Shown here: in pieces, positions 8,184-16,515 of the stretch
Position numbering within the stretch: position 1 is the stretch's first letter
Layout: each line of letters begins with the position of its first letter
NCBI RefSeq assembly: GCF_003172955.1
Contig: NZ_QGKR01000137.1
Span: 1-32,387, forward strand
Length of the DNA stretch: 32,387 nucleotides
Source of the DNA: Micromonospora acroterricola
Lineage (GTDB): Bacteria > Actinomycetota > Actinomycetes > Mycobacteriales > Micromonosporaceae
Direction of reading: 5' to 3'
Made by a program: the position numbers and the translations under genes
The notes under the pieces: generated by a model
What the model saw: the letters and a program-made list of their open reading frames with translations, nothing else
Databases searched by the model: none
Told to the model about the DNA's origin: nothing

Positions 8184-9304
8184 GGGTGGGCCACCCGTCC
8201 GCGGGTGACCAGCCAGAGGAAGAGCGGGCCGCCCAGCACGGCGGTGACCATGCCGACCTGGAGTTCACCCGGTCGACCGAGCACCCGGCCCAGCACGTCC
8301 GCGCCGAGCAGCAGCACCGGCGCCAGCACCGCGCAGTACGGCAGCAGCCACCGCAGGTCGGGGCCGGTCAGGGCGCGGACCAGGTGCGGCACCAGCAGCC
8401 CGACGAAGACGATCGGACCGCAGGCGGCGGTCGCCGCTCCGCAGAGCAGGGTGACCGCGACGATCACGGCGGCCCGGATCAGCGCGGGCCGGGCGCCCAG
8501 GGCCCGTGCCGCATCGTCGCCGAGCGCGAGGGCGTTCAGCGGGCGGGCGGCGCCGAGCGCGACCAGCAGGCCGACCAGGATGAACGGCAGCACCCGGGTC
8601 ACGGTCGCCGAGTCCGCGCTGGCCAGCGAGCCGACCGTCCAGAACCGCAGCCGCTCCAGCGAGGCGGTGTCCAGCAGCATGACCGCGCTCACGTACGAGT
8701 AGAGGGTGGCGTTCAGCGCCGCGCCGGCCAGCGCGAGTCGGGCCGGGGTGGCGCCGCGTCCACCGCCGACGGCGTAGACCAGCGCCGTGACCACCGCCGC
8801 GCCGAGCAGCGCGAACCAGACGTACCCGCCGATGGCGGTGACGCCCAGGAAGGCGGCGGCGGTGGCGACGGCGGCGGACGCGCCGGCGTTGATGCCGAGC
8901 AGCCCGGGGTCGGCCAGCGGGTTACGGGTGAGGGCCTGCATCACCGCGCCGGCCACTCCGAGCGCCGCACCGGCGAGCAGCCCGAGCACGGTGCGGGGCA
9001 GGCGCATCCGGTGCACCACGGCGTACTCGGTGGCGTCGCGGTGCAGCAGCCCGGACCAGACGTCGGAGAGGGGCATCGCCTTCGCGCCGACCGCGATGCT
9101 GAGCAGCAGGACCACGCCGAGCAGCGCCACGGCGGCGACCAGGCCGGCGGCGCGGGCCGCCTGGCGACCACGTCGCGCCGGGGGCGGCCCGGAGGGTGGT
9201 GCCGCCGACCGGTCCGGCACGGATGGTGCCGGTCTGGTTACGGAGGTGGTGGCGTCCAGTGTGGGCTCCGGGGGTGTGGCGACACGGCGTACCGCTGTTG
9301 ACAA
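8180..9304 (-). CDS. Iron-siderophore ABC permease (FecCD family), first subunit
   Basis: A 374-residue FecCD permease, first gene of the five-gene minus-strand operon. The family motifs are RMRLPRTVLGLLAGAALGVAG, MQALTRNPLADPGLLGINAGAS and GPIVFVGLLVPHLVR. The first 45 residues are a Pro/Ser/Ala-rich extension before helix 1. The frame opens at a TTG (9304-9302) only six bases from a -10-like TAACCT in the iron box, so translation would be leaderless, which is odd for TTG. An in-frame GTG at 9220 (residue 29) is the main alternative, but it also lacks a good ribosome site. Expression should be iron-repressed. Confidence 0.9.
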   Translation of the reverse strand: MSTAVRRVATPPEPTLDATTSVTRPAPSVPDRSAAPPSGPPPARRGRQAARAAGLVAAVALLGVVLLLSIAVGAKAMPLSDVWSGLLHRDATEYAVVHRMRLPRTVLGLLAGAALGVAGAVMQALTRNPLADPGLLGINAGASAAVATAAAFLGVTAIGGYVWFALLGAAVVTALVYAVGGGRGATPARLALAGAALNATLYSYVSAVMLLDTASLERLRFWTVGSLASADSATVTRVLPFILVGLLVALGAARPLNALALGDDAARALGARPALIRAAVIVAVTLLCGAATAACGPIVFVGLLVPHLVRALTGPDLRWLLPYCAVLAPVLLLGADVLGRVLGRPGELQVGMVTAVLGGPLFLWLVTRGRVAHP

Positions 9305-9325
9305 CGTCCGAGGTTAGGCTAACCT
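9298..9325 (+). promoter_or_regulatory. desE promoter overlapping the iron box
   Basis: A consensus -35 hexamer TTGACA (9298-9303) is followed after 16 bases by a -10-like TAACCT (9320-9325). This predicts a start near 9332 and a leader of about 50 bases before the desE ATG at 9382. The -10 lies inside the iron box, so bound repressor would block polymerase. Confidence 0.65.
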
Positions 9326-9327
9326 AA
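9309..9327. promoter_or_regulatory. Iron box (DtxR/DmdR/IdeR-type operator), divergent control
   Basis: The 19 bases CGAGGTTAGGCTAACCTAA differ only in the first two positions from TTAGGTTAGGCTAACCTAA, the form of the actinobacterial iron-repressor site as I recall it. The core AGGTTAG-G-CTAACCT (9311-9325) is a perfect palindrome around a central G. It is the only such site I found in the window. It lies between the importer operon and desE, so one repressor-bound site can silence both when iron is plentiful. Confidence 0.93.
9311..9316 (-). promoter_or_regulatory. -10 element of the siderophore importer operon
   Basis: Read on the minus strand, this is TAACCT, a TANNNT-type -10. It is followed by six bases (CGGACG) and the TTG start codon at 9304. 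The spacing is typical of leaderless actinobacterial transcripts. It lies inside the iron box. No convincing -35 is seen. Confidence 0.45.
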
Positions 9328-9381
9328 CCCCGCTGTCCCGGTCGACCCCGGCCCGGCCTCCCCTGATCGAAAGACGACACC

Positions 9382-10413
9382 ATGCCCGATGCCCTGTCCT
9401 CCCGTCGCCTCTCCCGTCGCGGCCTGCTGGCCGCCGGTGGCGCTGCCACGCTGGCCACCCTGCTCGCCGGCTGCGGCAAGGACGACGCCGCGAAGTCCGC
9501 TGCCAGCACCGGAAGCGGCCCCTGGTCGTTCACCGACGACCGCAACCAGAAGGTCGAGGCGGCGGCTCGTCCGGTCCGCGTGGTGGCCTTCACCGGAGTA
9601 GCCGCGGCGCTGGTCGACTTCGGTCTCGGCAAGCAGCTCGTCGGCGTGTTCGGCGAGACCAAGCGCGCCGACGGCACGGCCGACCCGCAGGCCGGTGACC
9701 TCAACGTCGAGGCCGTGGAGATCCTCGGCAACGTGTGGGGCGAGTTCAGCCTGGAGAAGTACGCGGCCCTGCGCCCCGAGCTGCTGGTCACCCACATGTA
9801 CGACCCGGACGCGCTCTGGTACGTGCCGGACGAGAGCAAGGACAAGATCCTGCCGCTGGCCCCGAGCGTGGCGATCACCACGGCCCGGGTGCCGATGACC
9901 AAGCCGATCGAGCGGTACGCGGCGCTGGCCGAGTCGCTCGGCGCGGACCTGTCGGCGAAGAAGGTCACCGACGGGAAGGCCCGCTTCGACGCCGCCTCCG
10001 AGGCCGTCCGCCAGGCGGTCAAGGCCAACCCCGGCATCAAGGTCATGGCCTGCTCCGGCAGCCCCGACCTGTTCTACGTCTCCAACCCGAAGGTGAGCAC
10101 CGACCTGATGTACTTCGCCGAGCTGGGCGTGGACATCGTGGTCCCCACCAAGCTTGAGGCCGGCGACTACTTCGAGGCGCTGAGCTGGGAGAACACCGGC
10201 AAGTTCCCAGCCGATCTGCTCCTGCTGGACAACCGCAGCACCGCCCTGCAGCCCAAGGACCTCGCCGCCAAGCCCACCTGGCAGCAGCTGCCGGCGGTCA
10301 AGGCCAACCAGGTCGCCCCGTGGGACGCGGTGCCCCGCTTCTCGTACGCCGGTGCCGCGCCGCTACTGGAGAACCTGGCCACCGCCATCCGGAATGCGAA
10401 GAAGGTCAGTTGA
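9382..10413 (+). CDS. desE: Ferric-siderophore-binding lipoprotein
   Basis: A 343-residue periplasmic-binding-type receptor that captures ferric hydroxamate outside the membrane and hands it to the FecCD permeases. The N-terminus has a twin-arginine signal (SRRLSRRGLLAAGG, residues 7-20) and a lipobox LLAGC with the lipidated Cys at 31, so it is probably Tat-exported and membrane-anchored. The mature part shows the class III binding-protein pattern: VRVVAFTGVAAALVDFGLGKQLVGVFGE, then ILGNVWGEFSLEKYAALRPELLVTH. The ribosome site is weak (GAAAG). It is divergent from the importer operon and shares its iron box. Its stop codon is joined directly, in frame, to a remnant of a siderophore-interacting protein gene. 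Confidence 0.93.
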   Translation: MPDALSSRRLSRRGLLAAGGAATLATLLAGCGKDDAAKSAASTGSGPWSFTDDRNQKVEAAARPVRVVAFTGVAAALVDFGLGKQLVGVFGETKRADGTADPQAGDLNVEAVEILGNVWGEFSLEKYAALRPELLVTHMYDPDALWYVPDESKDKILPLAPSVAITTARVPMTKPIERYAALAESLGADLSAKKVTDGKARFDAASEAVRQAVKANPGIKVMACSGSPDLFYVSNPKVSTDLMYFAELGVDIVVPTKLEAGDYFEALSWENTGKFPADLLLLDNRSTALQPKDLAAKPTWQQLPAVKANQVAPWDAVPRFSYAGAAPLLENLATAIRNAKKVS

Positions 10414-10536
10414 CGCCGGCACCTGGTCGGTGAACGGGGCATCGACCGCCGTCGCGTGACCTTCGCCGGCTACTGGCGGCGTGGGCACTCCGAAGAGGAC
10501 CTGCGCGCCGAGGCGCTGGCCGGCGCCACCGCCTGA
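10414..10536 (+). pseudogene. desF: 3' remnant of a siderophore-interacting protein (ferric-siderophore reductase) gene
   Basis: Reading on in the desE frame past its stop gives about 40 sense codons ending at TGA 10534-10536. The peptide contains GERGIDRRRVTFAGYWRRG, then HSEEDLRAEAL. This is the C-terminal signature of the SIP/ViuB family (FAD-dependent reductases that release iron from siderophores), in which a ...GERG(I/V)DRR...GYWRRG end is typical. There is no start codon, FAD-binding domain or ribosome site, so only the last seventh or so of a normal 270-residue protein is left. In related loci a SIP gene (desF) lies beside desE. An internal deletion, or an assembly collapse, is the simplest explanation. 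Confidence 0.8.
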
Positions 10537-10564
10537 GCGGCGACCCATCCGAAGGCAGCACGAG

Positions 10565-10590
10565 CCCCCGGCGCGCGACCGCGCCGGGGG
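10565..10590 (+). terminator. GC-rich hairpin between desE/desF remnant and desA
   Basis: CCCCCGGCGC (10565-10574) and GCGCCGGGGG (10581-10590) form a perfect 10-bp stem with a six-base loop, flanked by GAGCCC...GGGCTC that may extend or compete with it. There is no U-run. It could end the desE transcript or attenuate read-through into desABCD, whose ribosome site begins about 27 bases further on. Confidence 0.6.
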
Positions 10591-10632
10591 AGGGCTCCGC
10601 CTGCCCATCGTCGAGAACGTGGAGGACATCCC

Positions 10633-12171
10633 GTGACCGTGCCGACGTACCCCGTCGAGACCACCGCGCCGCCCTCGGCCCCGGCCGCCGCACGGGCCCA
10701 ACTGCTGCACGACGGCTCCGTCGAGCAGTACCGGCGGACACTCGCCGACGGCGTCGACCGGGTCGCCCGCCGGGTGGCCACAGTCGACCGGCCCGGCACC
10801 GGGATCACACCGGCCGAACTGGCCCCGCTGGTCGACCGGGTCGACCTCGACCGCCCGCTGGGCGACGCCGGCGCCGCCCTGGACGAGCTGGAGGACGTCT
10901 ACCTCCGCGACGCCGTCTGGTTCCACCACCCCCGCTACCTCGCCCACCTCAACTGCCCGGTGGCCATCCCGGCGCTGCTCGGCGAGGCGGTGCTCACCGC
11001 GGTGAACTCCTCCCTGGACACCTGGGACCAGAGCGCCGGGGCCACACTGATCGAGCGGCGGCTGATCGACTGGACCGCCGCGCGGATCGGCCTCGGCCCG
11101 AACGCCGACGGCATCTTCACCAGCGGGGGCAGCCAGTCCAACCTCCAGGCGCTGCTGCTGGCGCGGGAGGAGGCGTGCGCCGCCGCGACCACCGCGGCCG
11201 CCCGCGCCGAGCTGCTGCCCCGGCTGCGGGTTCTCACCTCGGCGGCCGGTCACTTCAGCGTGCAGAAGTCCGCCAAGCTGCTCGGCCTCGCCCCGGACGC
11301 GGTGATCGCGGTGCCGACCGACCTGCGGCGACGGATCCGGCCCGCCGCCGTCCGCGACGAGATCGCCCGGTGCCGGCAGGACGGGCTGGTGGTGATGGCG
11401 GTCGTCGGCACCGCGGGCACCACCGACTTCGGCTCCATCGACCCGCTCGACGAGCTGGCCGGGATCTGCGCGGCGGCCGGCGTGTGGCTGCACGTGGACG
11501 CCGCTTACGGCTGCGGTCTGCTGGTCTCGCGGACCCGGCGGCACCTGCTCCACGGCATCGAGCGGGCCGACTCGGTGACCGTCGACTACCATAAGTCGTT
11601 CTTCCAGCCGGTCAGCTCCAGCGCGCTGCTGGTCCGCGACCGGCGGGTGCTGCGGCACGCGACCTACCACGCCGACTACCTCAACCCGGCGCGGATGGTG
11701 GAGCAGCGGATCCCCAACCAGGTCGACAAGAGCCTGCAGACCACCCGCCGCTTCGACGCGCTGAAGCTCTGGCTGACCCTGCGGGTGATGGGCCCGGACG
11801 CGCTCGGCGCGCTCTTCGACGAGGTGGTCGACCGGGCCGCCGACGCCTGGCGCCTGGTCAGCGAGGACCCACGCTTCGAGGTGGTGACCCGCTCGGAGCT
11901 GAGCACGGTGGTCTTCCGCTACCTGCCCACCGGCCCGGGCCGGGACCTGGCCGACGCGGCCAACCTGCACGCCCGGGAGGCGCTGGCCGCCTCCGGCCTC
12001 GCCGTGGTCGCCGGGACCCGGGTGGACGGCCGGCACTTCCTCAAGTTCACCCTGCTGAACCCGGCCACCACCGTGGAGGACATCGGCCACGTGCTCGAAC
12101 TGATCGCCCACCACGCCGGCCGGTACGTGCACGACCGCACCGCCGCCGACCTCACCTGCCACGTCGGCTGA
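10633..12171 (+). CDS. desA: Lysine/diamine PLP-dependent decarboxylase
   Basis: A 512-residue group II (glutamate/aromatic-type fold) PLP decarboxylase. In desferrioxamine synthesis it turns L-lysine into cadaverine, the first committed step. Motifs: [17 protein letters not shown] (163-179), SAAGHFS with the PLP-stacking His207, HVDAAYG (287-293) and DYHKSFFQP with the Schiff-base Lys321. The length matches the family. The GTG start has GTGGAGGAC upstream. The stop codon is followed closely by the monooxygenase gene. No iron box was found directly upstream, so iron control probably reaches it through read-through from desE or through a lost desF promoter. Confidence 0.95.
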   Translation: MTVPTYPVETTAPPSAPAAARAQLLHDGSVEQYRRTLADGVDRVARRVATVDRPGTGITPAELAPLVDRVDLDRPLGDAGAALDELEDVYLRDAVWFHHPRYLAHLNCPVAIPALLGEAVLTAVNSSLDTWDQSAGATLIERRLIDWTAARIGLGPNADGIFTSGGSQSNLQALLLAREEACAAATTAAARAELLPRLRVLTSAAGHFSVQKSAKLLGLAPDAVIAVPTDLRRRIRPAAVRDEIARCRQDGLVVMAVVGTAGTTDFGSIDPLDELAGICAAAGVWLHVDAAYGCGLLVSRTRRHLLHGIERADSVTVDYHKSFFQPVSSSALLVRDRRVLRHATYHADYLNPARMVEQRIPNQVDKSLQTTRRFDALKLWLTLRVMGPDALGALFDEVVDRAADAWRLVSEDPRFEVVTRSELSTVVFRYLPTGPGRDLADAANLHAREALAASGLAVVAGTRVDGRHFLKFTLLNPATTVEDIGHVLELIAHHAGRYVHDRTAADLTCHVG

Positions 12172-12212
12172 TGCCGGTCAACCCGAACCCGAACCCGCGC
12201 CTGGAGGGCCGG

Positions 12213-13502
12213 ATGTCCACCCACGACTTCATCGCCATCGGGCTCGGCCCGTACAACCTGGGCCTGGCCTGCCTCACCGCGCCGATCGACGACCTGGACG
12301 GGGTGTTCCTGGAGTCCCGGCCGAGCCTGGCCTGGCACCCCGGCATGCTGCTGGAGTCGGCCCGGTTGCAGACCCCGTTCATCGCCGACCTGGTCAGCCT
12401 CGCCGACCCGACCTCGCCGTACTCCTTCCTCAACTACCTCAAGGAGATCGGCCGGCTCTACCCGTTCTACATCCGGGAGAGCTTCTACCCGCTGCGCAGC
12501 GAGTACGACGCCTACTGCCGGTGGGCCGCGGCGAAGCTGCCGAACCTGCGTTTCGGGCAGGCGGTGACCGCCGTGGAGTACGACGACGCCGACCAGCGGT
12601 ACGTGGTGCGGGCCGGCACCGACGCGGGGGAGACGGTGGAGTACCGCGCCCGGCACCTGGTGCTCGGCACCGGCACCCCGCCGCACCTGCCTCCCGCCGT
12701 CGCCGGGCTGCCCGGCGACGCGGTGCACAACTCGCGCTACCTGGAGCACCGGGACGCGCTGCGCACCAGGCGCAGCATCACCGTGGTGGGCAGCGGGCAG
12801 AGCGCCGCCGAGATCTACCACGACCTGCTCGGCGACCTCGACCGGTACGGCTACCAACTGAACTGGGTCACGCGCTCGCCGCGGTTCTTCCCCCTGGAGT
12901 ACACCAAGCTCACCCTGGAGATGACCTCACCGGACTACGTGGACTACTTCCACGCGCTGCCCGAGGCGACCCGCTACCGGCTGGAGTCCGAGCAGAAGGG
13001 CCTGTTCAAGGGGATCAACGCCGACCTGATCAACGACATCTTCGACCTGCTCTACGCGCACAGCGTCGACGGGCCGGTGAACACCCGGCTGCTCACCAAC
13101 ACCGAGCTGACCGGCGCCGATCACCACGACGGGGCGTACACGCTGCGGCTGCGCCACGTGGAGCAGGAGCGGGACTTCACCGTGCGGACCGAGGGGCTCG
13201 TGCTGGCCACCGGGTACCACTACCGGGTGCCGGAGTTCCTCGCGCCGGTGCGCGACCGCATCCGCTGGGACGCGCACGGCCGCTTCGACGTGGCCCGCAA
13301 CTACAGCATCGACCACACCGGCCGGGGCATCTTCCTCCAGAACGCGGGCACCCACACGCACAGCATCACCTCACCCGACCTGGGCATGGGCGCGTACCGC
13401 AACTCCTGGATCATCCGTGAGCTGCTCGGGCGCGAGCACTACCCGATCGAGAAGAGCATCACCTTCCAGGAGTTCGGCGCCCCCGCCGGTGTGGCGTCGT
13501 GA
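12213..13502 (+). CDS. desB: L-lysine/cadaverine N-monooxygenase (FAD-, NADPH-dependent)
   Basis: A 429-residue class B flavin monooxygenase of the IucD/SidA type. It hydroxylates cadaverine to N-hydroxycadaverine using O2 and NADPH. The FAD site is GLGPYNLG (10-17), the NADPH site is GSGQSAAE (193-200), and the C-terminal [12 protein letters not shown] segment is typical. The chosen ATG has GGAGGG (12203-12208) at correct spacing and yields the standard DFIAIGLGP start. An in-frame ATG at 12171, overlapping the desA stop, would add a low-complexity NPNPNP leader from a triple AACCCG repeat and has no ribosome site. The gene ends in a GTGA overlap with desC. Confidence 0.95.
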   Translation: MSTHDFIAIGLGPYNLGLACLTAPIDDLDGVFLESRPSLAWHPGMLLESARLQTPFIADLVSLADPTSPYSFLNYLKEIGRLYPFYIRESFYPLRSEYDAYCRWAAAKLPNLRFGQAVTAVEYDDADQRYVVRAGTDAGETVEYRARHLVLGTGTPPHLPPAVAGLPGDAVHNSRYLEHRDALRTRRSITVVGSGQSAAEIYHDLLGDLDRYGYQLNWVTRSPRFFPLEYTKLTLEMTSPDYVDYFHALPEATRYRLESEQKGLFKGINADLINDIFDLLYAHSVDGPVNTRLLTNTELTGADHHDGAYTLRLRHVEQERDFTVRTEGLVLATGYHYRVPEFLAPVRDRIRWDAHGRFDVARNYSIDHTGRGIFLQNAGTHTHSITSPDLGMGAYRNSWIIRELLGREHYPIEKSITFQEFGAPAGVAS

Positions 13503-14119
13503 CCGTCGTCTTCACCCGCGCCGACGACCGGCTCGGCGAGTTCGCGCTGCGTACCCTCGATCCGGACGCCGACGCCGCACTGCTGCACGCCTGGGTGACC
13601 CACCCGAAGGCGGCGTTCTGGCTGATGCAGGACGCCGACCCGGCCGGGGTGGCCGAGGAGTACCGGCGGATCGACGCCCACCCGCACCACGACGCGTATC
13701 TCGGCCTGTGCGACGGGCGGCCCGCCTTCCTGGCCGAACGCTACGACCCGGCCCACGTCGAGCTGGTCGGCCTGTACGACGCCCAACCCGGCGACGTGGG
13801 CATGCACTTCCTGTGCGCGCCCACCGACGCCCCGGTGCACGGGTTCACCCGCACGGTCATCACCACCGTCATGGCCTGGCTCTTCGCCGACCCGGCGACC
13901 CGCCGGGTCGTGGTCGAGCCGGACGTGCGCAACACCGCCGTGCAAGCGCTGAACGCCGCCGTCGGCTTCGAGGTCGTCGGCGCCGTCGCCAAACCCGAGA
14001 AGGAGGCGCTGCTCAGCGTCTGCACCCGGGCACAGTTCCAGGCCGCCACCGACCGCGCCACCCACGCTGCCGCCCCCGAGCGAGCCGCCGCCACCCGACC
14101 CGAAGGAGCCCCGGCGTGA
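13499..14119 (+). CDS. desC: N-hydroxycadaverine acyltransferase (GNAT, IucB/RhbD type)
   Basis: A 206-residue acyl-CoA-dependent acyltransferase that converts N-hydroxycadaverine into the hydroxamate monomer (acetyl or succinyl forms in desferrioxamine). Visible family marks are [37 protein letters not shown], the [16 protein letters not shown] strand-turn and GFEVVG. The last 30 residues are a low-complexity Ala/Arg/Pro tail. The GTG start overlaps the desB stop as GTGA, and its stop overlaps the desD start the same way, so the three are translationally coupled. The gene at 3655-4227 is a paralogue, so the locus holds two acyltransferases. Confidence 0.93.
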   Translation: MTVVFTRADDRLGEFALRTLDPDADAALLHAWVTHPKAAFWLMQDADPAGVAEEYRRIDAHPHHDAYLGLCDGRPAFLAERYDPAHVELVGLYDAQPGDVGMHFLCAPTDAPVHGFTRTVITTVMAWLFADPATRRVVVEPDVRNTAVQALNAAVGFEVVGAVAKPEKEALLSVCTRAQFQAATDRATHAAAPERAAATRPEGAPA

Positions 14120-15963
14120 CCGCCATCGCCGTCCCCACCCAGCCGTCCGCCGCCGCCGCGTCCGCCTCCGTCGATCCGGTCGGGCACCTCACCCCGCAGC
14201 TCTGGGCACGGGCCAACCGGCTGCTGGTCCGCAAGGCGCTCGCCGAGTTCACCCACGAACGGCTGATCACCCCGGAGCCCGTGCCGGTCGCCGACGACGA
14301 CCGACGCTGGTACGAGGTGCGCAGCGACGACGGCACGGTCACGTACCGGTTCGCCGCGCGGCTGCTCGCGTTGGCGCACTGGCAGATCGACGCGGACAGC
14401 ATCATTCGGCACCGCGACGGCACGCCGGTCCCGCCCGACGCGGTGGACCTGATCGTCGAGCTGCGCGACACCCTCGGGCTCTCCGCGCGGGTGCTGCCGG
14501 TCTACCTGGAGGAGATCACCTCCACGCTCGCCGGCACCGCGTACAAGCTGGCCCGTCCCGCGCCGAGCGCCGCCGAGCTGGCCGAGGCGGACTTCCAGAC
14601 CATCGAGACGTCGATGACCGAGGGCCACCCCTGCTTCGTGGCCAACAACGGCCGGCTCGGCTTCGGCGTCGACGAGTACCACCGGTACGCCCCGGAGGCC
14701 GCCGCCCCGGTCCGGCTGGAGTGGCTGGCCGCGCACCGGGACCACTCGACGTTCAGCAGCGCCGCCGACCTCGACTACGACACCCTGATCGAGAGCGAGC
14801 TGGACGCGGACACCCGGGCCCGGTTCGCGGCCACGATGGCCGGTCTCGGGCTGGACCTGGCCGACTATCACCTGATCCCGGCGCACCCGTGGCAGTGGTG
14901 GAACAAGCTGGCGGTCACCTTCGCCGGCGAGCTGGCCGAGCGCCGGCTGGTGCACCTGGGCACCGGGTCCGACCAGCACCTGGCCCAGCAGTCCATCCGT
15001 ACCTTCTTCAATGTGACCGAGCCGCGCCGGCACTACGTCAAGACCGCGCTCTCCGTGCTGAACATGGGCTTCATGCGCGGGCTGTCGGCGGCGTACATGG
15101 CGGCCACCCCGGCGATCAACGACTGGCTGGCCGACCTGATCGCCGGCGACGAGATGCTGAGCGGCACCGGGCTGACGATCATCCGGGAGCGGGCCGCGGT
15201 GGGCTACCGACACCGGCAGTACGAGGCCGCCACCGACCGGACCTCCCCGTACCGGAAGATGCTGGCCGCGCTGTGGCGGGAGAGCCCGGTGCCCGGCCTC
15301 GCGCCGGGGCGGCGACTGACCACCATGGCGGCGCTGCTGCACGTGGACAGCGACGGCGGCTCGCTGGCGGCGGAGCTGATCGCCCGGTCCGGGCTGGCGC
15401 CCGAGGTGTGGCTGCGCCGCTACCTGGACGCCTACCTGACCCCGCTGCTGCACAGCTTCTACGCCCACGACCTGGCCTTCATGCCGCACGGCGAGAACGT
15501 CATCCTGGTCCTCGACGAGCGGGACACCGTCGAGCGGGTGATCTTCAAGGACATCGCCGAGGAGATCGCGGTGATGAGCGCCGAGGTCGAGCTGCCGGCG
15601 GCGGTGGAGCGGATCCGGGTCGAGGTGCCCGACGACACCAAACTGCTGAGCATCTTCACCGACGTGGTCGACTGCTTCCTGCGCCACCTCAACGCGGTGC
15701 TGGTCGAGGCCGGCATGCTGGCCGAGGAGGACTTCTGGCGCACGGTGGCCGCCTGCGCCGCCGACTATCTGGACCGGGTGCCGCACCTGGCCGAGCGGGC
15801 CCGCCGCTACGACCTGTTCGCCCCGGACTTCGCGCTGTCCTGCCTCAACCGGCTGCAACTGCGCGACAACCAGCAGATGATCGACCTGGCCGACCCGTCG
15901 GCCGCCCTCCAGTTCGTCGGCACGCTGGCCAACCCGCTGGCCCCGTACGCCCCGGCCCGGTGA
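14116..15963 (+). CDS. desD: NIS siderophore synthetase, IucA/IucC family
   Basis: A 615-residue NRPS-independent siderophore synthetase. It adenylates the succinyl-hydroxycadaverine carboxylate with ATP, joins the monomers and closes the macrocycle. Motifs: EGHPCFVANNGRLGFG (169-184), AHPWQWWN around 256-263, TEPRRHYVKTALSVLNMGF (301-319) and, towards the C-terminus, HGENVILVL and a YDLFAPDFALSCLNRLQLRDN-like end. The GTG start has AAGGAGC at 14104-14110 and overlaps the desC stop as GTGA; the open frame upstream to 13417 is chance. A hairpin follows the gene. Confidence 0.96.
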   Translation: MTAIAVPTQPSAAAASASVDPVGHLTPQLWARANRLLVRKALAEFTHERLITPEPVPVADDDRRWYEVRSDDGTVTYRFAARLLALAHWQIDADSIIRHRDGTPVPPDAVDLIVELRDTLGLSARVLPVYLEEITSTLAGTAYKLARPAPSAAELAEADFQTIETSMTEGHPCFVANNGRLGFGVDEYHRYAPEAAAPVRLEWLAAHRDHSTFSSAADLDYDTLIESELDADTRARFAATMAGLGLDLADYHLIPAHPWQWWNKLAVTFAGELAERRLVHLGTGSDQHLAQQSIRTFFNVTEPRRHYVKTALSVLNMGFMRGLSAAYMAATPAINDWLADLIAGDEMLSGTGLTIIRERAAVGYRHRQYEAATDRTSPYRKMLAALWRESPVPGLAPGRRLTTMAALLHVDSDGGSLAAELIARSGLAPEVWLRRYLDAYLTPLLHSFYAHDLAFMPHGENVILVLDERDTVERVIFKDIAEEIAVMSAEVELPAAVERIRVEVPDDTKLLSIFTDVVDCFLRHLNAVLVEAGMLAEEDFWRTVAACAADYLDRVPHLAERARRYDLFAPDFALSCLNRLQLRDNQQMIDLADPSAALQFVGTLANPLAPYAPAR

Positions 15964-15976
15964 CACCGGTCGTGCT

Positions 15977-16009
15977 CCGGCCGGGTCGGCGAGGCTGCCA
16001 CCCGGCCGG
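15977..16009 (+). terminator. Terminator hairpin after desD
   Basis: CCGGCCGGGT (15977-15986) and ACCCGGCCGG (16000-16009) form a perfect 10-bp stem with a 13-base loop, followed by TTGAGTC. It starts 14 bases after the desD stop. A second, exact 14-base palindrome GAGCCGGCCGGCTC (16027-16040) touches the stop codon of the convergent marR gene and may serve that side. Confidence 0.7.
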
Positions 16010-16038
16010 TTGAGTCGGGGCCCGGCGAGCCGGCCGGC

Positions 16039-16503
16039 TCAGTCGACCGTGCCAATCTTCCGGAACGCGCGGGCCAACTGGACGAGGTCCATGCCCTCGA
16101 GGTGGTCCAGGAACCGCCGCCGCACGGCGGCCAAGTGGCTGGGCCACGACTCCTCCAGCCGGGCGAAGCCGGCGTCGGTGAGGACGGCGTTCCAGCCGCG
16201 CGCGTCCTGCTCGCTGCGGACCCGCTCGACCAGGCCCTGCGTCTCCAGTCGGGTGATGGTGCGGGTCATCCCGCTGAGCGACAGTTGGCAGTGCCCGGCG
16301 AGCTCGTTCATCCGCATCTGCCGGTCCGGCGCCTCGGAGAGGACCCGCAGGGCCGTGTACTCGGTCAGCGGCAGTTGACGGTCGCCGGTCATGTCGGCGT
16401 CGATCGCCCGGGGCAGGACGAACATCAGCTGGCCCAGGGCGCGGACCAGCGCTTCCTCGTCGGGGTTGAGGGGGCGCAGGGACTCTGCGGGGCTGCCGGA
16501 CAT
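16039..16503 (-). CDS. MarR family transcriptional regulator
   Basis: A 154-residue winged-helix repressor. The DNA-binding core runs from YTALRVLSEAPDRQMRMNELA through LSLSGMTRTITRLETQGLVERV, with the wing at RSEQDARGWNAVLTDAG. Regulators of this family usually lose DNA affinity on binding phenolic ligands or on cysteine oxidation; here one Cys (in GHCQLS) lies in the recognition region. The gene is divergent from an FMN reductase. The intergenic region holds two nearly identical palindromes, so it probably represses itself and its neighbour. The ATG lies six bases after a TAAGAT -10-like hexamer, suggesting a leaderless mRNA. Confidence 0.92.
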   Translation of the reverse strand: MSGSPAESLRPLNPDEEALVRALGQLMFVLPRAIDADMTGDRQLPLTEYTALRVLSEAPDRQMRMNELAGHCQLSLSGMTRTITRLETQGLVERVRSEQDARGWNAVLTDAGFARLEESWPSHLAAVRRRFLDHLEGMDLVQLARAFRKIGTVD

Positions 16504-16509
16504 GCCCTC

Positions 16510-16515
16510 ATCTTA
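16510..16515 (-). promoter_or_regulatory. -10 element of marR, probably leaderless
   Basis: On the minus strand this reads TAAGAT, followed by GAGGGC and then the ATG at 16503. The TANNNT-to-start distance of six bases fits a leaderless transcript. The GAGGG is too close to the ATG to act as a ribosome site. The -10 abuts operator 1. Confidence 0.45.

Noticed and set aside
10363..12162. 599-codon minus-strand frame opposite desA
   Set aside because: desA carries complete PLP motifs on the plus strand. The antisense product is low-complexity and has no domain that I recognise.
12171..12212. Upstream ATG for desB overlapping the desA stop
   Set aside because: It would add NPNPNP from a triple AACCCG repeat and lacks a ribosome site. 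The ATG at 12213 has GGAGGG and gives the family N-terminus.
13741..15966. 741-codon minus-strand frame opposite desC and desD
   Set aside because: It is a shadow of two strongly recognisable genes, with no plausible start context.
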